The notes under the pieces are model-generated. The model ran no database searches. It saw nothing but the letters and a program-made list of their open reading frames with translations, and was not told the origin of the DNA. A stretch of 7,349 nt of DNA from Calditrichia bacterium (lineage in GTDB: Bacteria > Calditrichota > Calditrichia > Calditrichales > Calditrichaceae): the NCBI GenBank assembly GCA_027039465.1, contig JALWEA010000545.1, positions 1-7,349 on the forward strand, read 5' to 3'. The translations under genes were made by a program, and so were the position numbers. Positions 1 to 5,608 of this stretch are shown here, in pieces (the first letter of the stretch is position 1; each line of letters begins with the position of its first letter).

Positions 1-2
1 AA

Positions 3-452
3 TCGTACACCAAGGCCCTGGTCAATTTGGAAGGTTATTATTCGTTTCGTAACAAGGCGACCTGGCATTTGCGTTTGTTTTTCGGCATCGGAGATCGCAG
101 CATGCCGTTTTCGGAGAATTTTCGCTTTGGCGGTTTGCACAGTTTTTACGGGTTGCATCAAAACGAATATTTTGGCAGGCAGGTTTTTATTGCCAGCGCC
201 GAATACCGCTATCGGATTCCTTACCATCCTTCTTTTGGAACCATGTTATTTAAGAATTTTTATCTTTCATTTCGCTATGATTTCGGCGGAGTATGGCATG
301 TTCCCAATCTGGTTTTCTCATCCAAAGATTTCTTTTCCGGTATTGGCGGATATTTGGGAATTGAAACGCCGGTCGGCCCTTTGTTTTTTGCTTACGGCCA
401 TTTGACACGCGGCAAGTCGGTCGGGTACATTTCATTCGGATTTGAGTACTGA
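3..452 (+). CDS. C-terminal part of an Omp85-superfamily outer-membrane beta-barrel protein (partial, 5' end outside window)
   Basis: The frame is open from the left edge, so 149 C-terminal residues are visible and the true start is not. The protein is rich in aromatic and glycine residues in alternating polar/hydrophobic strands, as in a transmembrane beta-barrel. Two spots resemble Omp85/BamA/patatin-type barrels: a phenylalanine-glycine-glycine segment with FRFGGLHSFYGL, like the family's GG..slRGy strand, and GIETPVGPLFFAYG, like the usual d.PiGPl..yg strand. The chain ends in FGFEY, a terminal aromatic typical of barrels inserted by the BAM machinery. In family members the missing N-terminal part would carry POTRA domains or a patatin phospholipase domain, and the fragment cannot tell which. 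A TTG at 27 could be mistaken for a start but lies inside the barrel. The barrel assignment is firm; the exact subfamily is inference. Confidence 0.7.
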   Translation, partial: SYTKALVNLEGYYSFRNKATWHLRLFFGIGDRSMPFSENFRFGGLHSFYGLHQNEYFGRQVFIASAEYRYRIPYHPSFGTMLFKNFYLSFRYDFGGVWHVPNLVFSSKDFFSGIGGYLGIETPVGPLFFAYGHLTRGKSVGYISFGFEY

Positions 453-519
453 TTGGCACGAAGTTGAGACAGCTTAAAGAAAAATCAAATGCCGTTGTAA
501 AATAAGTGCTATTTTTCTC

Positions 520-930
520 TTGGAAAACGTCCGAAACGAAAACGAATTGGAAGACGTTTTAGAAGAGATCATTGGAATTGTTAAATCGGAGATGGATGCA
601 AACTTAGTGGCCACATTTGGCGATTGGTTTGAAATGTTAATGAAGAGAGCCACAAATACCGAAATAAAAATTAAAGAAATAATAAGCCAAGGGAGTGAAC
701 ATACCATGTTAGTGGAAACTTTACAGGAAATACAGAAAAAATGGGTAGATAAAGGTTGGAAAAACGGATTACAAGAAGGTATCCAAAAAGGGAAAAGAGA
801 CGGCATACAAGAAGGTATCATAAAAACGGCGATGCGGCTATTAAAAGAAGGTTTTGATGTAAATCTTATAGCGCGCGTTACCGGATTATCCGAAAGAGAA
901 ATTGAAAAGTTAAAAAGAAATCCGGATTAA
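520..930 (+). pseudogene. Truncated remnant of an Rpn-family (transposase_31-like, PD-(D/E)XK) recombination-promoting nuclease, C-terminal part only
   Basis: About 136 residues match the C-terminal style of Rpn/YhgA-type proteins. A charged helical region is followed by a glycine-spaced stretch (about residues 78-100, with DKGWKNGLQEG and GIQKGKRDG), then a short helical motif with LLKEGF and VTGLSEREIEKLK (about 107-132). Full members of the family have an N-terminal PD-(D/E)XK nuclease domain, and none is present here. The frame is open only from 478, just after a TAA at 475-477. The upstream-most candidate start is a TTG at 520 with no ribosome binding site, and the first in-frame ATG (592) has GGAG touching it, too close to be useful. 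The codons are more A-rich than in neighbouring genes. The likeliest reading is a decayed fragment of a mobile or multicopy family that lost its 5' part. A short expressed protein is possible but less likely. It converges on mutY. Confidence 0.6.
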
Positions 931-1010
931 AATACGTATTGTAAAAGGTAGCTCCGAATAATGTAATAAAATCATTTTTGTCGGGCGTTATTTCTTATAA
1001 ATTTTAATGG

Positions 1011-1043
1011 CGCCAATGAATTGAAAACATGAGATTATTGGCG
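1011..1043. terminator. Weak stem-loop between the nuclease remnant and mutY
   Basis: CGCCAAT (1011-1017) pairs perfectly with ATTGGCG (1037-1043), and a G-T and an A-T pair extend the stem slightly. The loop is about 15-19 bases. It lies 25 bases past the mutY stop and could end mutY transcription on the minus strand, where CCATTAAAATT follows. The tail is not a true T-tract, so this is a tentative call. Confidence 0.25.
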
Positions 1044-1067
1044 GATTTAAAGCATCTCTTTTCCATT

Positions 1068-2204
1068 TTATCTCTTATTTTCAAATCCTTTCCTCTGCCA
1101 CCATTCTGCAAATTTGGTATCGGTCAAAATTTTTTTATGCGCATTATGCAAAGCCAGCAAAGAGATTGATTCCAATTGCAACCATTTTTGCTGCACGTAA
1201 AATCGGGAGTGGAATTCAAACGGTAAATTGACACTCAGAAGAAGCGGGCGGTAACGCAATGAGATGTGGGAGTAAATGTGCTTCATCTGCGGTAAAACAA
1301 TTGGGGCGGCTGTTTGATATCTGGAAAGAAATTCCCTAATCGGTTCGGGAGTATTTAGTTCTTCGGGCGTCGTTTCGAGCGTAGGGAATTCCCACATACT
1401 TGCCAATAAACCGTTACGAGGTCGTTTAACCGTTAAAAGTCGACCGTCGGTTGCCACAAAAAGTAATACGAATTGGTAAAGACGTTTTTTCGGTGCGGGC
1501 GGTGATTTAAATGGTATTTTTGATACGCTTCCTTGCCGGTTCGCCAAACACCACTTCTGCAAAGGACATTGCTCGCATAAAGGAGATGTAGGCTGACAGG
1601 TTAAAGCGCCCAATTCCATCATCGCTTCATTAAACCTGCCGGGTGTTTGATTCGGTAAAAGTTGTGCTGCGATCTCCCGAATTTGTTTCTGTGTTTTTGT
1701 TTGCCGAACATCCTCTTCGATATTGAAAACTCTTGTAATTACCCGAATAACATTACCATCCACCACAGGCAAAGGTTGATTAAAAGCGATGGAAAGAATG
1801 GCAGATGCGGTGTAAGGCCCGATACCAGGCAACGAAAGCGCTTCGGTATAATTTTGCGGGAAACGCCCGCTAAAACGTTCCACAATCACTTTAGCCGCTT
1901 TGCGTAAATTACGGGCGCGACTGTAATAGCCCAGGCCAGCCCAATGGCGCAAAAGCTCATCCTCCGAAGCGGATGCCAGGGCTTCAACGGTCGGATAGGT
2001 ACGGATTAATTTTTGAAAATAAGGTAAGGCTTGAGTTACCTGTGTTTGTTGCAGTAAAAATTCGGAAAGGAAAACTCCGTACCAATCTTTACGCTCACGC
2101 CAGGGAAGCGTTCGCTTGTTGTTTTCAAACCATTGAAGTAAAGCCTTTTGAAATTCTTGTCGTATTTGATCGTTATTTAGTAATTTGTTCATGGGCACAA
2201 ACAT
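1068..2204 (-). CDS. mutY: A/G-specific adenine DNA glycosylase MutY
   Basis: MutY removes adenine mispaired with 8-oxoguanine or guanine, as part of the GO base-excision repair system in the cytoplasm. The 378-residue length is normal for the family. Visible signatures in order: the SEFLLQQTQV helix with the catalytic Glu (about residue 48), the GLGYYSRARNL motif (about 91-101), the helix-hairpin-helix LPGIGPYTA (126-134), the catalytic Asp in VVDGNVIR (149), and a 4Fe-4S loop with cysteines at about 203, 210, 213 and 219 in the canonical C-X6-C-X2-C-X5-C spacing. A Nudix-like C-terminal domain that recognises 8-oxoG follows, with GLLASMWEFP (about 266-275) and HIYSHISL (about 309-316). I chose ATG 2204 because an AGG lies 9 bases upstream. 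ATG 2192 is a real alternative without such a site, and TTG 2210 is less likely. It lies 76 bases downstream of the five-cysteine gene on the same strand and may be co-transcribed with it. Confidence 0.96.
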   Translation of the reverse strand: MFVPMNKLLNNDQIRQEFQKALLQWFENNKRTLPWRERKDWYGVFLSEFLLQQTQVTQALPYFQKLIRTYPTVEALASASEDELLRHWAGLGYYSRARNLRKAAKVIVERFSGRFPQNYTEALSLPGIGPYTASAILSIAFNQPLPVVDGNVIRVITRVFNIEEDVRQTKTQKQIREIAAQLLPNQTPGRFNEAMMELGALTCQPTSPLCEQCPLQKWCLANRQGSVSKIPFKSPPAPKKRLYQFVLLFVATDGRLLTVKRPRNGLLASMWEFPTLETTPEELNTPEPIREFLSRYQTAAPIVLPQMKHIYSHISLRYRPLLLSVNLPFEFHSRFYVQQKWLQLESISLLALHNAHKKILTDTKFAEWWQRKGFENKR

Positions 2205-2280
2205 ACGCAATGGCCTAAATTAAGGCAAGCGGGTTTTGCGGACTGCGGAAGGAGCCGTTTCGTTTTATCTGTTCCTGCAT

Positions 2281-2496
2281 TCAAAATTTTGTCTTTGGTC
2301 TGCGGGCTCCGAATTCCGCTTCACAAGGCGCGTTTTTGGTAACGTATTTATTTAATTTGGTACACCAAAGCGCTAAAAATGTTTGACAGGTGCCCGAACC
2401 GTCAATGGCCTCTTCTTTGGGAAATTCGGCGTATTCGCAACGCAAATTGCAAAATTTAATACGGCTGGTGGTTACGCCGGCATTCTTTTTGTCCAT
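2281..2496 (-). CDS. Small five-cysteine protein of unknown function (71 aa)
   Basis: I cannot name this protein with confidence. It is short and soluble-looking, with no signal peptide or membrane segment. Its cysteines lie at residues 16, 20, 37, 45 and 58 (C-X3-C-X16-C-X7-C-X12-C), in a context (KFCNLRCEYAEFP, DGSGTC, ALWCTKLNKYVTKNAPC) that looks conserved rather than random and suggests metal or Fe-S binding. The ATG at 2496 is preceded by AAAGGA about 11 bases upstream. The frame stays open further upstream (to 2718), but that extension overlaps the neighbouring gene and crosses the hairpin at 2528-2557, so it is unlikely to be translated. The gene sits between the hairpin and mutY on the same strand. 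A redox or metal-related role is inference from the cysteines only. Confidence 0.6.
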   Translation of the reverse strand: MDKKNAGVTTSRIKFCNLRCEYAEFPKEEAIDGSGTCQTFLALWCTKLNKYVTKNAPCEAEFGARRPKTKF

Positions 2497-2527
2497 ACTT
2501 CCGAATTCCTTTTTAGTGTAAATAGAA

Positions 2528-2557
2528 AAGCCATTTGCAAAAGCATGCAAATGGCTT
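2528..2557 (-). terminator. Rho-independent terminator-like hairpin after the 129-aa gene
   Basis: A perfect 12-bp inverted repeat (AAGCCATTTGCA at 2528-2539, TGCAAATGGCTT at 2546-2557) encloses a 6-base loop. Read on the minus strand, the stem ends in GGCTT and runs straight into a T-rich tail (TTTTCTATTT), the classic intrinsic terminator layout. It lies about 22 bases past the stop codon at 2580. On the plus strand no T-tract follows, so the signal is directional. The stem is only moderately GC-rich, so partial readthrough is possible. Confidence 0.6.
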
Positions 2558-2579
2558 GAATTCCTTGCAAAACGAACGC

Positions 2580-2969
2580 TTAAAGTCCGTTTAAAATTTT
2601 TGTGTATAAATTGAGTAATTCCTGCTCCGGGTCTTCCGAATAGCAGGCGGCAATTTCCTCCGCGGAAATGTTCAGTTTTTTTAACAATAAACGGGCTTGG
2701 TACCATGTCGGAAGCCAAACCAAACGTCGGCGCATGGCTTCTTTGCTACCCAACATCTTTTCAAAATGCGATACATTTAAAATAAAATAAATATTATTGG
2801 GAAACGGCGAAGAAACTTTTAAAGATCGCGAGGGGTCCCAAACAAAACAGCCCGGATGCGGGTCCCAAATAAGGCCGTTCTCCTTTAAATTCTTTGCAAA
2901 TACACATACCCGTTCCGAAAACGGAATCGGTGCCAAATCTTCTTTAGGATCAAATGGTGTTGATTTCAT
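2580..2969 (-). CDS. Uncharacterised 129-aa protein
   Basis: I do not recognise this family. The ATG at 2969 has a strong ribosome binding site (GAGGAAGG just upstream), so it is very likely a real gene. The protein is soluble, with no signal peptide or membrane span. An N-terminal half carries FVWD (42-45), SPFPNNIYFILN (54-65) and a His-Phe-Glu triplet (68-70). A Trp/Leu/Arg-rich helical segment with RRRLVWLPTWYQARLLL (80-96) follows, then an acidic helical tail to residue 129. The clustered tryptophans, prolines and charged residues look like a folded, conserved domain. A terminator-like hairpin follows the stop. Its upstream region is the AT-rich gap shared, divergently, with gmhA. No function is proposed. 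Confidence 0.7.
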   Translation of the reverse strand: MKSTPFDPKEDLAPIPFSERVCVFAKNLKENGLIWDPHPGCFVWDPSRSLKVSSPFPNNIYFILNVSHFEKMLGSKEAMRRRLVWLPTWYQARLLLKKLNISAEEIAACYSEDPEQELLNLYTKILNGL

Positions 2970-3354
2970 ACCTTCCTCGGCTTTAATTTTTTAGTCTGTT
3001 GTGAATCCATTCATGCAACGGTTTTTACTTTGTAATCAATAATTTACGATTACACCATTAATTTAACGAAAAATTTAAAAAATTCCTAATGTATTCAATT
3101 CGGCTCTTTAAATAAAAGCTTTATGAATATTCTTAATTAAACGCGTTGCTGAAATTATTCTTGATTCATTGCGCGTAATTGTAATAAATTGCGTTAACTT
3201 CTTGATTGATTCGTCGGATTTATTTTGCATTTGAATTCGGGATTGCAATCTCAATTAAGTCGTCCGTTCGGCAATTGTTCGGGAAGTAAAATTTTAGCGT
3301 TCCTTAAAACGTAAATAGGAGAATCTCAATATTTTAACGGAAGGCGCATCGGAA
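2970..3354. other. AT-rich divergent intergenic region with short repeats
   Basis: This 385-base gap lies between the divergent 129-aa gene and gmhA and shows no credible reading frame. It must hold the promoters of both, but I see no box pair good enough to call. It contains a spaced inverted repeat (TGTAATC/GATTACA, 3031-3054), three copies of TTCTTRATT (3130-3138, 3158-3166, 3199-3207), and two 10-bp palindromes (GATTGCAATC at 3241-3250, TAAAATTTTA at 3287-3296). GTTCGG occurs twice, 11 bases apart (3266-3271 and 3277-3282). The gmhA ribosome binding site GGAAGG is at 3339-3344. Confidence 0.5.
3031..3054. repeat. Spaced perfect inverted repeat TGTAATC-N10-GATTACA
   Basis: Two perfect 7-base arms (3031-3037 and 3048-3054) flank an AT-only-but-one spacer. 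The arms are 17 bases apart centre to centre. It lies 62 bases upstream of the minus-strand 129-aa gene, where a regulator could act on that gene's promoter. The repeat is seen directly; an operator role is inference, and chance is possible in such AT-rich DNA. Confidence 0.3.
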
Positions 3355-3918
3355 ATGAAAAAAAAGATTTTTTCCGAGTTGGAAGCTCATAAAGAAACAA
3401 TTCAAAAAGTGATTGAAATGCTAACTGATGATATTGAAAACGCCTGCCAAATGGCGGTGGAAACTTTGAAGACGGGAAACAAAATTATGCTTTGCGGTAA
3501 CGGCGGCAGTGCGGCCGATGCGCAGCACATCGCAGCGGAGTTGAGCGGGCGTTACAAAAAAGAACGTAAAGGAGTGGCCGGTTTGGCCCTGACCACGGAC
3601 ACATCGGCTTTAACCGCCATTGCCAATGATTATGCTTTTGAAAATGTCTTTGCCCGCCAGGTGGAAGCGCTGGCTAAGAAAGGCGATTTGATCATTGGCA
3701 TTTCCACCTCGGGCAATAGCGATAACGTGATTCGCGCTTTTCAGAAGGGTAGAGAAATGGGATGCAAAACCATCGGATTAACCGGCAAAGGCGGCGGTAA
3801 ATTCAACGGACAATGTGATTTGAATGTAATTGTACCGTCCGATGACACACCGCGCATTCAGGAAATGCACATTTTGATCGGTCACATTATTTGTCAAGCT
3901 ATTGATGATGCTTTTTAA
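3355..3918 (+). CDS. gmhA: Phosphoheptose isomerase GmhA (sedoheptulose-7-phosphate isomerase)
   Basis: GmhA converts D-sedoheptulose 7-phosphate to D-glycero-D-manno-heptose 7-phosphate, the first step of ADP- or GDP-heptose synthesis for lipopolysaccharide core or surface glycans. It is a cytoplasmic, tetrameric, zinc-dependent SIS-fold enzyme. The 187-residue length is normal. Visible motifs: CGNGGSAADAQHIAAELSGRY (47-67), with His58 and Glu62 at the zinc/catalytic positions; the SIS sugar-phosphate loop STSGNS (117-122); and RIQEMHILIGH (167-177), with Gln169 and His177 matching the family's conserved Gln and His. ATG 3355 is preceded by GGAAGG with a 10-base gap. The DnaA-binding paralogue DiaA is a possible confusion, but the metal and catalytic residues are intact, which favours GmhA. 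No other heptose-pathway gene lies beside it in the window. Confidence 0.94.
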   Translation: MKKKIFSELEAHKETIQKVIEMLTDDIENACQMAVETLKTGNKIMLCGNGGSAADAQHIAAELSGRYKKERKGVAGLALTTDTSALTAIANDYAFENVFARQVEALAKKGDLIIGISTSGNSDNVIRAFQKGREMGCKTIGLTGKGGGKFNGQCDLNVIVPSDDTPRIQEMHILIGHIICQAIDDAF

Positions 3919-4167
3919 CGATTGATGCGTAACGATACCTACTATTTTCAAACCAGCCTAAGGGTACTGAATTAATTTATCTACTTTACAAAAGCCTAAA
4001 GAGCTAAAAAACCGAGTTTTTGAAGATTTAACTTAATCCTTCAGGATAGCAGCTAAATAATCATTTCGCCTAAAAAGGACTTTAGCCTCAACTCATTTGA
4101 ATATTTCTTATTTCAAGGCTTGCATTTTATATGAAAATGAAACCTGTGAGATTAATTTGGTAAAAAA
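3919..4167. other. AT-rich intergenic region between gmhA and the XRE operon
   Basis: No credible gene is seen between gmhA and the regulator operon (316 bases, the last part being the promoter and operator). There is no convincing terminator for gmhA. The nearest candidate is AAAAAC-CGA-GTTTTT at 4007-4021, an almost pure A/T stem. A 12-base palindrome (ATCCT-TC-AGGAT, 4036-4047) and a repeated TAACGAT (3916-3922 and 3930-3936) are present, with no assigned role. Confidence 0.4.
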
Positions 4168-4200
4168 TGTAAATAATACTTGACAAATTGTAAATAATAC
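4168..4200 (+). repeat. Perfect 12-bp direct repeat, period 21 bp, overlapping the operon promoter (candidate operator)
   Basis: TGTAAATAATAC occurs at 4168-4179 and again at 4189-4200, exactly 21 bases apart, which is two helical turns, so both copies face the same side of the DNA. The first copy abuts the -35 box and the second fills the -35/-10 spacer. The second copy also opens a partial dyad, TGTAA-N8-TTACA (4189-4206), that runs into the -10 box. The regulator encoded immediately downstream is the natural candidate to bind here and repress its own operon; that link is inference. Confidence 0.55.
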
Positions 4201-4208
4201 ATTACATT
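4180..4208 (+). promoter_or_regulatory. Sigma70-type promoter of the three-gene operon
   Basis: A consensus -35 box TTGACA (4180-4185) is followed after exactly 17 bases by TACATT (4203-4208), which matches the TATAAT -10 box at four of six positions. The start codon at 4235 is 26 bases past the -10, giving a short leader. The box pair sits within the 12-bp direct repeat, as expected for a repressible promoter. Confidence 0.6.
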
Positions 4209-4234
4209 AATAGCGAGCAATAAAGGTGAACGCC

Positions 4235-4465
4235 ATGAAGAATAAAATTCGTTATTACCGACATATTAACGGGCAAATGACACAACAGCAATTGGCCGAA
4301 AAAGTGCAGGTAACACGCCAAACCATTATTGCCATTGAAAAAGGTTCTTTTAATCCTTCGGTTAAGCTGGCCTTAAAGATTGCTGCGGTGTTAGGCGCTC
4401 CGATTGAAGATATCTTCCAATTGGAAGAGGATGAACAGCCCGAAACGAACGGAGGCAAAACATGA
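4235..4465 (+). CDS. Small XRE-family (HTH_3) transcriptional regulator
   Basis: This 76-residue DNA-binding protein is almost entirely one Cro/C1-type helix-turn-helix domain. The HTH lies at about residues 17-37 (QQQLAEKVQVTRQTI, then IEKGSFNPS), and the closing helices contain LALKIAAVLGAPIEDIF (45-61). It matches the small YgzD/YozG-like stand-alone regulators that are often paired with a membrane protein. I chose ATG 4235 because AAAGGTGA (4222-4229) sits five bases upstream; the GTG at 4226 lies inside that site. Its stop overlaps the next start (ATGA, 4462-4465), indicating translational coupling. It probably autoregulates through the direct repeat at 4168-4200. It has no ligand-binding domain, so any signal may come through the partner protein; this is inference. 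Confidence 0.9.
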   Translation: MKNKIRYYRHINGQMTQQQLAEKVQVTRQTIIAIEKGSFNPSVKLALKIAAVLGAPIEDIFQLEEDEQPETNGGKT

Positions 4466-5142
4466 AAATGCATTCCAGTATTTTGAAAAGCACTTGGCTT
4501 TTATTAACGGTTTTGCTCATTTTCCTTGGTCGCGGTTTACCTTTATGGCTGCTAATTTTGCTGACCGTGCTTGTGGTCGCGGCGCCGATTTTACGCGAAT
4601 TGTTGCCGCAATCGGATTTGGACGAACGGCAGGTTTACATCAGCCACCTTTCCGGGCACATTGCCTTTTACGTTTTCTTAGCCTTGGTATTACTAATCAT
4701 GATTCGCGAGTTTATTCAAAAAGGAGAGAATCCCGCTCCGGAATGGTACGCTTTATTGCTTATTCCATTAATAACCAAATTTGCCGTCAGTTTGTATCAA
4801 AACTATGAACCTCGCAAAGTTGCTTATTGGATTGCTTACGGTTGGTTGGGAGTGTGGTCTTTATTTATTTTGCTTTCCCACGGATTTTCAATAACGGCCT
4901 TGATTGAAGATTTGCCGTTCTTGATTACCGTAGGTTTGGTAATACTTTTAAGGAAAAACCTTTTGATGAGCGGCGCATTATTCGTTTTATTTGCTATTGG
5001 CTTGACCATATTTTTTCGAGGTTGGCTGCGCTTTGATCTGTACGTGCGCTTGCTCATGTACACATTGGTTCCCTTACCGCTACTGGTAAGCGGATTGGTT
5101 TTAGTGGGACAATCATTTAGGAGATCAACCGATGAAACGTAA
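4462..5142 (+). CDS. Integral membrane protein co-transcribed with the XRE regulator (DUF2178-like, tentative)
   Basis: This 226-residue inner-membrane protein has about eight predicted hydrophobic spans: roughly 11-23, 27-45, 66-82, 94-112, 120-140, 145-164, 168-186 and 194-217. The short polar segment LPQSDLDERQVYISHLSGHIAFY (48-70), just before span three, carries a DERQ motif followed by a conserved-looking Gly. It resembles the DER...G signature of DUF2178-type membrane proteins, which are commonly encoded after small XRE regulators. No catalytic motif is visible. Its ATG overlaps the regulator's stop, and its 3' end overlaps the following gene by 11 bases. A role as a sensor or anti-regulator partner of the HTH protein is plausible but unproven. 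Confidence 0.85.
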   Translation: MKMHSSILKSTWLLLTVLLIFLGRGLPLWLLILLTVLVVAAPILRELLPQSDLDERQVYISHLSGHIAFYVFLALVLLIMIREFIQKGENPAPEWYALLLIPLITKFAVSLYQNYEPRKVAYWIAYGWLGVWSLFILLSHGFSITALIEDLPFLITVGLVILLRKNLLMSGALFVLFAIGLTIFFRGWLRFDLYVRLLMYTLVPLPLLVSGLVLVGQSFRRSTDET

Positions 5143-5608
5143 GATTTTGATCTTCGCGCTTTTGCTGGGCCTTTTGCCTGCTGTGCTTTGGGCAGGTAAC
5201 CGCAGTGAAAATCGTATTGGAATTTCATTTGTGCTTAGCGGGCATTTGTTCTTTGGAGTTAAGGTGCAGCATTTTTTTGATGCGCAAAATTGTGTTCAGG
5301 CTACTTTTTACCCATTATTGATTCCCGGGAAAAAATTCCCTTTTGCCTTCAGCTTCGGGTATAATTACTTTACCAACGGGCAGCATTGGCAGGGAAAATT
5401 AGGCGCCGAATTCGCCATGATTGTCAGTCCGCCCGATCCGCAGAAACGAAAGGTGCTACCCATGTTGAATTTTACGCCAGGGTTCCGCTACGTCCGTCAA
5501 AACGGGCAAAGTATCGGCGGTAATCTTTGGCTTTCCTATTTTCTAAAGAAAACGCGGCATAAGATTGCGCCGACCGGGTTGGAGTTTTGGTACGATTTTA
5601 ATTGGTGA
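5132..5608 (+). CDS. Small exported protein, probable 8-stranded outer-membrane beta-barrel
   Basis: This 158-residue protein begins with a classical signal peptide: MKRK, a leucine-rich core, and likely cleavage after VLWA at about residue 21. The mature part shows about eight alternating amphipathic strands, for example RIGISFVLSG, LFFGVKVQHFF, FAFSFGYNYF, KLGAEFAMIV and NLWLSYFL. It ends in LEFWYDFNW, with the terminal aromatic that the BAM complex recognises. The size and strand count fit a small barrel of the OmpA/OmpX/OmpW kind, but I see no family-specific motif. ATG 5132 follows AGGAGA (5119-5124) at seven bases and overlaps the end of the membrane-protein gene. Co-expression with an XRE regulator and an inner-membrane protein is unusual. 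A periplasmic beta-rich protein is the alternative. Confidence 0.8.
   Translation: MKRKILIFALLLGLLPAVLWAGNRSENRIGISFVLSGHLFFGVKVQHFFDAQNCVQATFYPLLIPGKKFPFAFSFGYNYFTNGQHWQGKLGAEFAMIVSPPDPQKRKVLPMLNFTPGFRYVRQNGQSIGGNLWLSYFLKKTRHKIAPTGLEFWYDFNW

Noticed and set aside
127..405. A 92-codon plus-strand frame inside the Omp85 fragment
   Set aside because: It lies out of frame within the barrel gene, whose translation has clear family features. This is a shadow frame.
931..940. Palindrome AATACGTATT right after the nuclease remnant
   Set aside because: A 10-bp palindrome in AT-rich DNA is expected by chance, and it has no loop, tail or partner that suggests a role.
475..1060. An intact insertion sequence around the Rpn-type remnant
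   Set aside because: No terminal inverted repeats, target duplication or transposase catalytic domain could be found on either side.
2215..2280. A 21-codon minus-strand reading frame between the cysteine gene and mutY (ATG at 2280, TAG at 2215)
   Set aside because: It is very short, has no ribosome binding site of its own beyond the end of the preceding gene, and its composition is not protein-like. Most likely it is chance.
2497..2718. An N-terminal extension of the cysteine protein
   Set aside because: The extension would read through the hairpin and overlap the end of the 129-aa gene. The ATG at 2496 has an upstream AAAGGA and starts just before the cysteine-rich part.
3130..3207. A CRISPR-like array
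   Set aside because: The repeats are only 9 bases, one is imperfect, and the spacing is irregular (28 and 41 bases). No cas gene is nearby.
4007..4021. AAAAAC-CGA-GTTTTT hairpin as a gmhA terminator
   Set aside because: The stem is nearly all A/T with a 3-base loop, and it lies about 90 bases past the stop. It is too weak to call.
4836..5228. A 130-codon minus-strand frame opposite the membrane protein
   Set aside because: It lies antisense to a clearly better gene, is very lysine/serine/asparagine-rich, and has no ribosome binding site. It is a shadow frame.
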